Shown: positions 6,208 through 14,334, counted from the stretch's first letter. The stretch is 33,078 nucleotides of DNA from an uncultured Saprospiraceae bacterium (GCA_947311105.1 CAMZKG010000081.1:1-33078), one strand, 5' to 3'. Made by a program: numbers and translations. The notes: generated from the letters alone by a model not told the origin.

Positions 6208-8703
6208 TCAAACCCGTCCGCTACGATTAATCACCGTAGCGCTCGCCTGCTGGGTAGGAAAGACAAGTACATCTTGGACGTTGACATGAGCTGGTTGGTT
6301 GACCATAAAATAGATGATATTCGCGATGTCACCAGGAGTAAGCGGGGTGAAGTCATCGTAAATACTAGCTTTTGCTTCATCACCATGAAATCGATTGATG
6401 GCAAATTCAGTTTCTACATGACCAGGTGCGACTTGCCCGACACGGATATTGTATTTGTGCAAATCTAAGCGCATGGCTTTAGTCAATATTTCTACGGCTG
6501 CTTTGGTCGCATTATAGACATTTCCGTTGGGGTATGCTTCTTTTCCGGCAATGGAGCCGATATTGATGATGTGTCCTCCATTTTGAGCAATCATCAAAGG
6601 GGCAATTTCTTTGGTGGTGTATAGCAGCCCTTTGATATTGGTATCGATCATGGTCTCCCAATCGCTTAGGTCGCCCGAAGCGATACTGCTTAAACCTAGC
6701 GCCAATCCTGCATTATTAATCAAGACATCTACTCGGTCGAAAGGAGCTTTCAGTGAGCCAATGGCTTCTTGGACCGCCACATAATCCCTAACATCAAATT
6801 GTAAAATCTCTACTTCGAGATCAAAATTTTCTTCGATGGCATCTTTTATTTGGACCAGTCTATTTTTGCGGCGACCGGTCAGAATTAGCCGGCAACCACC
6901 TTCATTAGCAAATTTTTCTGCGGTGGCTAGTCCGATGCCCGAAGTAGCTCCCGTAATCAATATGTTTTTGGTCTCTACTACATGCTGTTGCACAACGCTA
7001 GGCGGAGACATCGGTTGTTCGATATTTTCCTTTAGTTTATTTTCAGCTGGCGCCAAAAAAGCAATATCATTTTGTTCTGTTTTTAGTTCGGGGTTATTGA
7101 TACAACCTTTTTTGTAGTAGTAAGCGCCTTTGAAGGCATCCCCTTGCTTGTGAAAGATAAGGGCTAGGTCATAATTTGCGAAAGCATGGTCTTTATCCAA
7201 GTCTAATACCTTTAAAAAGGATGCTTTGGCGAGTTCTAAATTTTCTTCGGACTCACTATAATAAATACCTAATCGATAGTGGGCATCGACATTTTCGGGG
7301 TCTTTGCGCACTTCTGCTTCCAGATATTCTGCTGCTTCTTTTTCCGCTCCTTGAAAATGCTCCTGAAGGATGACCCCAATGCGATAATTTACATGTGGAT
7401 AGTCGGGATTCAAGTGATGCGTTTGCAAATAATAATTCTTGGCTAGGGCATAATTTTCTTTAATCTCCGCTAACTCCGCCAACAAGAAAAAAGCATTATC
7501 ATTTTTGCTATCATAGAGCAATATCGTATCTAGTTGATGGATGGCTTCGTCAAAAGCAGATTTGCGTTGAGCCAAATAATAAGCATAGTAATAACGTAGG
7601 GTCGCGTTGTCGTCATAATTGCTACGGATGGCATTTTCAAATAAATCAAAACCTTCTTGATCTTTGCCTTCTTTAAAATATTGAACGGCTTGCTCCAATA
7701 CGTTGTCGATGCTTAAATCTATTATTTCTATTTCTTCAGATTGATTTGCCGCTACCTTTTCCAGTGCTTCAAAGTCTTCTTCGGGCTCATTATTTTTCAA
7801 CTCTTCTTTACCATTTTGCGTGATGGGCTCATCAGGTAGAAATGGCGATGTTTCTTCTACAACTTGTGTAGGATTAGTCACGGTTTCTTTTACTTGCGTA
7901 AAAGCCTTTGGAGTAGTTGTTTCTTCTACTTTCGTAAATGTTTCTGCTGTAGCTGTAGTTGTTTTTGCTACATGAACGGTTTCTTTGATAGGCTTTTCTA
8001 AGAAAGCTTCGGTACTGACTATTGGGGATTCGGTCGTGGCAGTCTGTTGGTCAATTGTCTGACTATCAATGGATTCTGTATTGTCCGCAAGGACTGGGTT
8101 GGGTGACTCCAGCGAAGGAGCAACCTGATTTTCGACCTTTTCGACGGTGAAGCCGAAGTGATCGAAAATAGGTTGATAGTTACTCCGTTGAAGTACGCTT
8201 AATGCAGGATGATTAATTGGACGAAGGAAATTAAGCAAATCTCCTAAGTTTAGACTAATCGTCTTGGCTGCTTTCTCCCGTGCAATATTTTCGGAAGTAG
8301 CCGCATTAATTCTATTATATCTTGCTTCAAGAAAAGCTTCTTGCCAAAACTTCATGTAAGGTATGACATCTCTAATTTTCTCGATTTCAGTAGGTGTGCG
8401 TTTGGGCTCACCGTTTTCGTATTCAATGCCGTCAACAGTGGTAATGAATAGCTTACTATTTTCGTATAAACCTTTTAATCCAGGTAAAGATTGGTAAAGA
8501 CATTCCCCGCTTGTGAGCCAATTGTGCGAAAGCAAAAGTAAAACGGGCGTCTCGATAGACTCACAAAATGTTAGAAAGTTGTATTTAAAATCCTTTTCAG
8601 AATAGGGCGTCAAATCTATATTGTATTCACTCAAATCATCGACAATTTGTTGAGCATCAAGATAGTTGTCCGTATGGTATAGTATTGTTAATTGGTTTCT
8701 CAT
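6208..8703 (-). CDS. TIR-like / TPR / YdfG-type short-chain dehydrogenase fusion, 831 aa
   Basis: Three parts are fused. Residues about 4-135 look like a divergent TIR domain: TILYHT strand, DLTPYS second strand, and PVLLLLSHNWLTSGECLY, which resembles TIR box 2. At the usual catalytic Glu position (S-x-W-C-x-x-E) this protein has Gln71, and Trp is replaced by Glu67. A Thr/Val/Glu-rich linker (about 190-330) leads to five or six TPR-like helical repeats (about 331-548). Residues 578-831 form a complete classical SDR: TGATSGIG (584-591), NNAG (663-666), Ser717, Tyr730 and Lys734. TGRR after strand 2 suggests NADP(H). NNAGLALG, DWETMIDTN and GHIINIGS resemble E. coli YdfG, an NADP-dependent 3-hydroxy-acid dehydrogenase. 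SDR and TPR are firm; TIR is inference. No signal peptide is present, so it should be cytoplasmic. Confidence 0.88.
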   Translation of the reverse strand: MRNQLTILYHTDNYLDAQQIVDDLSEYNIDLTPYSEKDFKYNFLTFCESIETPVLLLLSHNWLTSGECLYQSLPGLKGLYENSKLFITTVDGIEYENGEPKRTPTEIEKIRDVIPYMKFWQEAFLEARYNRINAATSENIAREKAAKTISLNLGDLLNFLRPINHPALSVLQRSNYQPIFDHFGFTVEKVENQVAPSLESPNPVLADNTESIDSQTIDQQTATTESPIVSTEAFLEKPIKETVHVAKTTTATAETFTKVEETTTPKAFTQVKETVTNPTQVVEETSPFLPDEPITQNGKEELKNNEPEEDFEALEKVAANQSEEIEIIDLSIDNVLEQAVQYFKEGKDQEGFDLFENAIRSNYDDNATLRYYYAYYLAQRKSAFDEAIHQLDTILLYDSKNDNAFFLLAELAEIKENYALAKNYYLQTHHLNPDYPHVNYRIGVILQEHFQGAEKEAAEYLEAEVRKDPENVDAHYRLGIYYSESEENLELAKASFLKVLDLDKDHAFANYDLALIFHKQGDAFKGAYYYKKGCINNPELKTEQNDIAFLAPAENKLKENIEQPMSPPSVVQQHVVETKNILITGATSGIGLATAEKFANEGGCRLILTGRRKNRLVQIKDAIEENFDLEVEILQFDVRDYVAVQEAIGSLKAPFDRVDVLINNAGLALGLSSIASGDLSDWETMIDTNIKGLLYTTKEIAPLMIAQNGGHIINIGSIAGKEAYPNGNVYNATKAAVEILTKAMRLDLHKYNIRVGQVAPGHVETEFAINRFHGDEAKASIYDDFTPLTPGDIANIIYFMVNQPAHVNVQDVLVFPTQQASATVINRSGRV

Positions 8704-8808
8704 TTGGTATGTATTATTCTTAACCTTGCCTAATACCTTTCATAAAATATGCCAAATATTTAGAATTTGTTTCTTTTGGCCTATTTGGGAAGTTTTTTTT
8801 CAAAGAAA

Positions 8809-10116
8809 CTAATTCCTATGGGTTATTTCTTTGATGTTTTTATCAAACTCCTTTTTGAAATGGGTATATTCTGGGGTCGCTGGACCATTAAATCCAGTAT
8901 GAATTTTAAGGATTTTTCGGTTTTCGTCTAGGAATATCATGGTTGGGTAGGCCATAAAATCATCCAATTGGGGAAAAATCGTCAATATATTCTCCTTTTT
9001 CGGCTTACCGGCATGGACAATGTCGTAGGGTATATTTAGGACTTCCTTGTATTTTTGGATGATTGCCATATTTCTATTGATATCGTCATGTTTTTCAAAG
9101 GCAAGCCCAATGATATTGATAGGTAAGTCTGGATGATGGTTCAAATAATTAGCCAAAAAAGCCCCTTCATCTCGGCAATTAGGGCACCAAGTCCCCATGA
9201 TTTGTAGGATGGTTGGTTTTCCCGCAAGGGCAGGGTCGTCAAGAGATATTTGGCGACCATCAGGCGTGGACATTGTAAAATTAACAGGTGTGGTTAAATC
9301 CTTTGCTTGGACTAATTTTTCGGCATCTTTCAGTACGCTGGCATCATCTTTTTTTGCTTGCCAAGTCGTTTGGTAGTGGGTTCCAGACCGAAAAGAGCCA
9401 GTAATAGTGGAGTCTTTTGGATTGATTTTGCCTTCGAAAAGAAAGGCGTGACTTCCGTCAAAAGTAGAAAGATAAATTTTGTCCGCCTGAATAGTCCCAT
9501 CCAAAAACCGATAATCGCCTGTTTCTGTCATAAAAGTCCCTGCTAGATGGTTGCCGTCTTGTTGGAATACACCGATGGCTTGATATTCATCTGCGCCAGG
9601 TGAAAAAACGGTGGGCCATCTGCCCGTAATATCCATGACGGGCATTTTTTTCAGGGTGGTGAAGCGGTGATTTTTGCCATACCTTGCGGAAAAAGGAATT
9701 TTATAGTTTTTTTTGCTCTTTACGTGCCAAAATCCATCCATTTTGTTACCGTCAATATCTGCGACTATATAGGTGTCATAAATCGGAAAATTGATGCGGA
9801 TGGTATCCCGTGTCGTTTCAGGGTCACGTCCAAATTGAATATCTTTGACGGCAATTCGTTCTTTACCATTGATGATTTCGATATAGATGGAGTCTTCGGT
9901 AGGATTAAACACTTCTAGGAGAAAGGGCAATTTGCCTTCGGTAAGCTCTTGAGCGGTGGACAGTGCGGCGTCCCGACGTTCTTTGGGGGCTATGTGCGGG
10001 ATTAAGGGCATTTCTACACGCCAAATGCCTGGTGCCAGCACTTTATAGGGTTGGTCAAACTCAATGCATCCACTAAATAATATAGCGATTGCTATAAAAA
10101 ATATCGTCCTTCTCAT
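8809..10116 (-). CDS. TlpA-like thioredoxin-fold lipoprotein
   Basis: This is an envelope thiol-disulfide protein of the TlpA/AhpC-TSA group. From the chosen start, MRRTIFFIAIAILFSGC gives a lipoprotein signal with the lipidated Cys at 17. A beta-rich region (about 25-270) resembles the DUF4369-like N-terminal part of Bacteroidota TlpA proteins. The thioredoxin domain follows (about 275-435) with the redox motif MGTWCPNC (Cys311, Cys314). It probably reduces or matures partner proteins such as c-type cytochromes, although the nearest cytochrome gene (14513) is not in the same operon. The longer frame to 10164 adds 16 residues before the signal, and the -7 box at 10170-10177 would put the transcript start inside it, so 10116 is preferred. 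Confidence 0.88.
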   Translation of the reverse strand: MRRTIFFIAIAILFSGCIEFDQPYKVLAPGIWRVEMPLIPHIAPKERRDAALSTAQELTEGKLPFLLEVFNPTEDSIYIEIINGKERIAVKDIQFGRDPETTRDTIRINFPIYDTYIVADIDGNKMDGFWHVKSKKNYKIPFSARYGKNHRFTTLKKMPVMDITGRWPTVFSPGADEYQAIGVFQQDGNHLAGTFMTETGDYRFLDGTIQADKIYLSTFDGSHAFLFEGKINPKDSTITGSFRSGTHYQTTWQAKKDDASVLKDAEKLVQAKDLTTPVNFTMSTPDGRQISLDDPALAGKPTILQIMGTWCPNCRDEGAFLANYLNHHPDLPINIIGLAFEKHDDINRNMAIIQKYKEVLNIPYDIVHAGKPKKENILTIFPQLDDFMAYPTMIFLDENRKILKIHTGFNGPATPEYTHFKKEFDKNIKEITHRN

Positions 10117-10169
10117 GTTTTGATGGTGTTTTGGTTGCCCAAAATCAGGATAGATTCTGAACAATATGA

Positions 10170-10177
10170 CAAAGATA
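10170..10177 (-). promoter_or_regulatory. Promoter -7 element for the TlpA-like gene
   Basis: The minus strand reads TATCTTTG, an exact Bacteroidota -7 box about 54 bases upstream of the ATG at 10116. No good TTTG is seen at the -33 distance. Confidence 0.5.
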
Positions 10178-10245
10178 TTAAATATATGGTGATTTTTACC
10201 TACTCTTCAACAAGTTTTGGTTAAAGATAAAAAGGGGCATAATCC

Positions 10246-10336
10246 AAAATTCCTTTTGGCTTGACCATAAAGTACCCCTTAACAAAGGGGCACGATGGTG
10301 GGGTTTCATGGTGAAGCCAAGCAAAAAGGAATTTTT
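10246..10336. repeat. Long imperfect inverted repeat with nested hairpin
   Basis: Left arm 10246-10268 (AAAATTCC, TTTTGGCTT, ACCAT) pairs with right arm 10308-10336, apart from one mismatch and a 5-base bulge. Between them lies a second hairpin, CCCCTT-aaca-AAGGGG, at 10275-10290. It sits just beyond the stop of the T9SS remnant, so it may be that gene's old terminator. A small non-autonomous element is an alternative. Confidence 0.5.
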
Positions 10337-10347
10337 TGTTTTAGCAA

Positions 10348-10449
10348 TTATTCCAGCTGCACAAAATACACACCTTCGGGGTGATTCACAAAGTTAATTG
10401 TACCATGAGAGAGCAATAATTCAAAATTGTGATTCGCTTGCGCAAAAAC
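10348..10449 (-). pseudogene. Remnant of a T9SS type A sorting domain
   Basis: A 33-codon open stretch ends in ...GTINFVNHPEGVYFVQLE and a stop, and an in-frame stop lies just upstream. The ending matches the last strands of T9SS type A C-terminal domains. The DNA word GATTCACAAAGTTAATTG is identical to part of the sorting domain at about 12218-12235, in the sequence encoding NFVNQPAGVY. I infer the 3' relic of a lost secreted-protein gene, or a fragment copied from the neighbouring one. It is not expected to make a functional product. Confidence 0.55.
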
Positions 10450-10653
10450 TTATTTTTTAAGACTTTTTCCCTAGGCTCAATAGAAATATTTGTAGAACTG
10501 CTATAATAATCGTAATTTAGCGGGTATTAGACGTTTACTTGTGCTTGTTAACGAACATGTTGTTGATAATCAATTGGTTATGGCTAGGTTTTGATGATGT
10601 CGTTTTAATTGTTGGGAGACATGAGTTGCGTAGCATACAAAAAAGAACTAATA

Positions 10654-11517
10654 ATGGATGAATTAGAAGAGCTAAACAAGAGGCTCCGAAAAATACAGAA
10701 TGAGCAAAATAACCAAGGACTTTCTAAATTTGAAGGATATTCCCCGATGGAAATGCAATATATTCTTTATGATACATTTGGGAAGAATAGCTCCATACAG
10801 CTGATGGAATTAAGTGATGCTGACTTCAAGAAAATACCACTTTTAAATCAAGCAAAATACTTGATGCAACTTGTTGATAAAAGCGGAGAATTAAAACTGA
10901 CAGCAAAAGGATTTTTACGAACTAAGGTTGTTGCGGATATTTACAATCAAGAATTCATTAAGGAAGAATTGATTGAATCTGGAATATACAAGCTTTACAA
11001 AGAAACTGATGCAAAATCAATAAATTTGACTAGAATATTACTCGAAATATCTGGACTTTGCAAAAAAAGGCATAATAAATTAAGTTTAACCAAAAAAGGT
11101 ACGGAAGCCTTTAATGACGACTATAAACTTCTGAAAAGTCTTATCATTACATTTAGCACTAAATTTAATTGGGCGTATTTTGATAGATATGGAGAAAATC
11201 CTATCGGACAGTTGGGGTTTGGTTTTTCTTTGATATTATTAAACAAATATGGTTCTACAAAGCAACTGGATTCATTTTATGGAAAAAAATATCTAAAAGC
11301 TTTTCCAATCTTGCTGAATGAGATTGATCATATAGGCTATGGCACAAAAGAAAAACATTTTTTTAGTTGTTATTCTGTACGAAGTTTTGATAGATTTCTT
11401 GATTATTTTGGATTAATTAAAATTGATTCTGGGCTCCTATGGAGTTCTGAAAAATTTATTAAAAAGACTCAATTATTTGATAAATTGATAAAAGTAAGAC
11501 CTCCTATTAGAGGTTAA
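10654..11517 (+). CDS. Conserved hypothetical protein, about 287 aa
   Basis: From MDELEELNKRL the product is soluble and Lys-rich, with no signal or membrane segment. The pattern includes LSKFEGYSPMEMQYILYDTF near the N-terminus, a helical KLTAKGFLRTKVVADIY region and LSLTKKGTEAF. Further on come GQLGFGFSLILLNKYG, KKYLKAFP and CYSVRSFDRFLDYFGLI. I recall Bacteroidota proteins of unknown function with this same order, sometimes next to SEC-C zinc motifs, which are absent here. The repeated winged-helix-like LTxKG segments suggest protein or nucleic-acid binding, but no function can be assigned. The ATG at 10609 would add MLGDMSCVAYKKELI; I prefer 10654, where the regular acidic helix begins. 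Its AT-rich codon use and flanking mobile repeats suggest an accessory gene. Confidence 0.72.
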   Translation: MDELEELNKRLRKIQNEQNNQGLSKFEGYSPMEMQYILYDTFGKNSSIQLMELSDADFKKIPLLNQAKYLMQLVDKSGELKLTAKGFLRTKVVADIYNQEFIKEELIESGIYKLYKETDAKSINLTRILLEISGLCKKRHNKLSLTKKGTEAFNDDYKLLKSLIITFSTKFNWAYFDRYGENPIGQLGFGFSLILLNKYGSTKQLDSFYGKKYLKAFPILLNEIDHIGYGTKEKHFFSCYSVRSFDRFLDYFGLIKIDSGLLWSSEKFIKKTQLFDKLIKVRPPIRG

Positions 11518-11566
11518 GGGTGAAAGGTTTTCCAAAGTGACCCAATTAACCAAGATTAAAAAAAAC

Positions 11567-11713
11567 GTAACTGTTTAGGTGTTCCTATTTTTAGACAGAA
11601 AATAGGCATTTTTGTGTATGTTGAAGCGTAGCTAGGCTATGTGATAAAAAAATAGCAAAAACAGGCGCAAAAAGGGCATTTTGTGGCAAAATCTGCCCTA
11701 CCTAAATAGTTAC
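11567..11713 (+). mobile_element. IS66-like miniature element (MITE) with 8-bp target duplication
   Basis: The 147-bp element starts GTAACTGTTTAGGT and ends ACCTAAATAGTTAC, whose complement GTAACTATTTAGGT differs at one of 14 positions. The eight bases on each side (11559-11566 and 11714-11721) are both AAAAAAAC. IS66-family elements have ends beginning GTAA and duplicate 8 bp, so mobilisation by an IS66 transposase is the natural inference. It has no coding frame. An internal stem, CCTATTTT/AAAATAGG, is conserved in the partial copy at 1-89. The duplication is A-rich, which weakens it slightly, but the match is exact. Confidence 0.8.
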
Positions 11714-11784
11714 AAAAAAACATTAATTCCATCTAGCAGTCAGCTCAACAATTGCACGCTTACACAATTGAACAAAATATCCAA

Positions 11785-12076
11785 GGTTTAAGAAATCACT
11801 AGTTTCAACCTATCTTCTTACATTTTTATCGCTTGGGCTTTTGGTTGCCAAGGTTTCTCAAACCGCACGATTGCACAACAAAAAAGGTTTAAGAAACCCT
11901 AGTTTTACTCTACTTGCTTCGTATTTTTATCTTTCATACTTTTGCTTGACAAGGTTTCTCAAACCGCACGATTGAACAATTGAACAAAATATCCAAGGTT
12001 TAAGAAACCACTAGTTTCAACCTATCTTCTTCCATTTTTATCGCTTGGGCTTTAGCTTGCCAAGGTTTCTCAAACC
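11785..12076. repeat. Tandem array of three ~101-111-bp units with GGTTT-NNN-AAACC hairpins
   Basis: Each unit starts with GGTTTAAGAAACC (11785, 11886 and 11997; the first ends AAATC) and contains GGTTTCTCAAACC (11852, 11953, 12064) 67 bases later. Spacing between units is 101 and then 111 bases for both landmarks. Units 1 and 3 also share the sequence between them (ACTAGTTTCAACCTATCTTC). Units are joined by CGCACGATTG and CAATTG words. The array is too short, and its units too long, for CRISPR. Confidence 0.75.
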
Positions 12077-12080
12077 GAAC

Positions 12081-12111
12081 AAAAAAAAGGAGCAACAAAA
12101 TGCCGCTCCTT
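12081..12111 (-). terminator. Rho-independent terminator of the GH16-like gene
   Basis: On the minus strand AAGGAGC and GCTCCTT form a 7-bp stem around an 11-base loop, followed at once by a run of eight T. It lies 28 bases beyond the stop at 12139. Confidence 0.75.
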
Positions 12112-12138
12112 CCTTTGAAAATGTTGTTACCGTAAAAA

Positions 12139-14217
12139 TTATTTTATCTTCACAATGCGCTTAGTGAAGTGATCCGTTTCGGAAGTGATATTTAATTGAT
12201 ACACACCAGCGGGTTGATTCACAAAGTTAATTGAATGCTCATTGCCTTCAAAACTGCCTTTGGCAATACGCTGTCCATTGGCGGCGACCAATTCATATTT
12301 GTAAGTACATGAAGGGCAAAACTTATGGATAGTCATTTTTAGTTGCCCCGTCGTAGGATTAGGAAAAGCTTCTAGCGAAGTAGAAACATCTAGCGTGTTT
12401 TGCTCTTGTTCTAGGTGGATGGTTTCACAATCACAACCTTTTTTAGAAGATTCCCACTGGAAATAGCCTAAAGTACCTTCTTTGGTGCGATAGAATAATT
12501 GTCCGTTTGCACCAAAGGAAAGTGATGGCGCTGTGATGTCTGCTAAGTATTTTTCTGTAAAGAAATTATCATCTACCCAGTATTGCGCTCGTGCTGTACG
12601 CGAGTCATTCCACCCGAATAAGTGCAAACGACCATCTCCCGATAAATAAAAGATGTCTTGTGGCCCACCTGCTAAGTTGGAAGCTATATAATCAGGGTGA
12701 TTAGGGTCTTGCAACCCATAATTATAAGCAGGAATACTGTGGCGATATTGGTTGTTATTTATTTTTTCTAGTAGGTGAAACTTGTTGTCTGTACCCCGAT
12801 AGGCAATGCCTTCGCCACCTTGGAAAGTGTGGAAAAGGATAGTCCCCGTGGCATCGGCTAGTTGAATCGTGGGTAGTGTCACCGCTTGAAAGGTCAAGTC
12901 ATGGCGCTTTAGTGCTTTTAGTTGATTGTTTTGACCTTTGTAGAGCACCGTCTCATTATTGGTGACGGTCAAATCTCCAACATAGTCAATATTAGCCATT
13001 GCCGTAAGGCTAAGATCATTTTTCAAGTAGGCAATCTTGCCGTTGGCTAAAATAGCGATGATATTGCCTTGTGGCGTTGCCGCAATTGTTTGTGCGTGAT
13101 GGGCTAGGTGAATGTTTTGTTTTGCGAAAGCATGAAATTGGTCGCCATCTCTTGTAAAACCATGAAGTACATCATCTGTCCCCTTAAACAAAATGGTATT
13201 GCTCGTTTTTACGTAAGTCAAACTCCCCTTAATGGTAGAAGGACCAATTTGTCGAGTTTTCCATGTATTATTGACCATTTCCGCAAGGTGCAAATGTTGA
13301 TCTTGACCAATAAAAAAGACTTCATTGGTATTGTTAGGATTGGGAAGGATGGCGCCATTTTGCGCAAGCACCTTCGTGTCAAAAAGACTGCTGGTCGCAT
13401 GATGAAATTCCCAAGAATGATCCGCCAAATAAGTGTAAGGAAGCCCTTCTTTGTGCTTGAAAACACTGACAGACTCGATGTCCATGTGGAAAGGCTGGTC
13501 AGATGCTTCGTTGGTTTGGAGTGCCACCACTAGGCTCAAAGACTCTATCGGAGCAGCCAATTGATCGGCATGGACGGTAGCCACTTCTCTACCATGGATT
13601 AAAAAAGTAATGGCTTCAGGCGTCCAAACTGCTTGGAAAACATAAAAATCATTTTGCCATCCGCTATGAAAGTCTTCCAAATCCCAGCTATTCCCGCATT
13701 GGAAACGGGTGTTCGGCGTGGTTTGGATGCTTACATTTTGACGCAAGTCGTCATTGAGCTCGAAGGGTGCATCGATGATGTTGATGTTGACATTTTCGCC
13801 GACTAATTTGAATACAGGCCATGCATCATTGACATTTTCTGTGCCGTTGGGCATTTTGACGAGAATACGATAGATACCGTAGTTTTGGTCAAGTTTTCGG
13901 GCAATCATCCCGGATTTGTAATAAATTTCTTTTCCTTTCGGCTCGCGTGCGGCTAGGAAGTTTTCGAGTGGGGTGGCAGTCAGTCTGATGCCACCTTGCG
14001 GTGAAAAGCTTACTTGGGACGGGGTGAAAATAGCTGTTCCTTGCAAACCAAATTGATCGTCTGGTTGAAGTTGCCAATTTTGCGCAAGCTCATCTATACT
14101 ACGATACTGAAATCGCTCATTTAGGACTTGTTGATAATTGGAATAGTCGATACGACTTTGCGAAAAACCCAGCTGTAGGGTCAGCATACAAGAAAAAGCG
14201 AGTAATAAATGCTTCAT
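12139..14217 (-). CDS. Secreted GH16-like / beta-propeller protein with T9SS type A domain
   Basis: A 692-aa surface or secreted protein. After a signal peptide (MKHLLLAFSCMLTLQLGFSQ) comes a laminarinase-like (GH16) jelly roll, about 30-265: SGMIARK, YGIYRILVKMP, AWPVFKLVG and FQAVWTPEAITFLIHGREV. The GH16 catalytic signature E-x-D-x-x-E is not intact (INIIDAPFE), so carbohydrate binding may have replaced hydrolysis. About six repeats follow (about 275-605), for example VFFIGQDQHLHLAEM, ILFKGTDDVLHGF, VLYKGQNNQLKAL and IFYLSGDGRLHLF, typical of PLL/fucolectin-like propellers. The last 80 residues (AFPNPTTGQLKM ... PAGVYQLNITS ... RIVKIK) are a T9SS type A sorting domain. The frame is open to 14379, but that extension crosses an intergenic palindrome, and a -7 box lies at 14246, so 14217 is the start. 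Confidence 0.85.
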   Translation of the reverse strand: MKHLLLAFSCMLTLQLGFSQSRIDYSNYQQVLNERFQYRSIDELAQNWQLQPDDQFGLQGTAIFTPSQVSFSPQGGIRLTATPLENFLAAREPKGKEIYYKSGMIARKLDQNYGIYRILVKMPNGTENVNDAWPVFKLVGENVNINIIDAPFELNDDLRQNVSIQTTPNTRFQCGNSWDLEDFHSGWQNDFYVFQAVWTPEAITFLIHGREVATVHADQLAAPIESLSLVVALQTNEASDQPFHMDIESVSVFKHKEGLPYTYLADHSWEFHHATSSLFDTKVLAQNGAILPNPNNTNEVFFIGQDQHLHLAEMVNNTWKTRQIGPSTIKGSLTYVKTSNTILFKGTDDVLHGFTRDGDQFHAFAKQNIHLAHHAQTIAATPQGNIIAILANGKIAYLKNDLSLTAMANIDYVGDLTVTNNETVLYKGQNNQLKALKRHDLTFQAVTLPTIQLADATGTILFHTFQGGEGIAYRGTDNKFHLLEKINNNQYRHSIPAYNYGLQDPNHPDYIASNLAGGPQDIFYLSGDGRLHLFGWNDSRTARAQYWVDDNFFTEKYLADITAPSLSFGANGQLFYRTKEGTLGYFQWESSKKGCDCETIHLEQEQNTLDVSTSLEAFPNPTTGQLKMTIHKFCPSCTYKYELVAANGQRIAKGSFEGNEHSINFVNQPAGVYQLNITSETDHFTKRIVKIK

Positions 14218-14245
14218 AATTTGAAATTTTAGATTTGAATATTTC

Positions 14246-14253
14246 CAAATATA
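14246..14253 (-). promoter_or_regulatory. Promoter -7 element for the GH16-like gene
   Basis: The minus strand reads TATATTTG, an exact TAnnTTTG box 29 bases upstream of the ATG at 14217. No clear -33 element was found. Confidence 0.45.
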
Positions 14254-14334
14254 AGCTATATTACGAAAAGTGACAGGGTAAAAGTGTGTGGTTAAGAAAT
14301 AATTAACAGTAGGAAGCGTCAAAGGATGTCGAGC

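Larger units (their letters stand above)
10165..10608. other. Intergenic region with inverted repeat and gene remnant
   Basis: This 444-base gap holds the TlpA-like gene's promoter, a long imperfect inverted repeat (10246-10336), a decayed T9SS sorting-domain end (10348-10449) and one copy of the 11-mer GCTTGCGCAAA (10436). The rest, up to the hypothetical gene, shows no gene and no clear promoter. Confidence 0.6.
11518..12138. other. Intergenic repeat zone
   Basis: No gene is visible in these 621 bases. In order they hold the complete IS66-like miniature element (11567-11713), a CAATTG pair (about 11748-11770), a three-unit tandem array of GGTTT-NNN-AAACC hairpins (11785-12076) and a terminator for the minus-strand gene that ends at 12139. 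Confidence 0.75.

Noticed and set aside
5930..6211. Frames on both strands through the A-rich tract
   Set aside because: They encode monotonous Phe/Gly/Val or Lys/Thr peptides from low-complexity sequence and the palindrome repeats, and overlap each other on opposite strands.
11785..12076. CRISPR array
   Set aside because: There are only three units of over 100 bases, the repeat words are 13 bases, units 1 and 3 share their filler sequence, and no cas genes are near.
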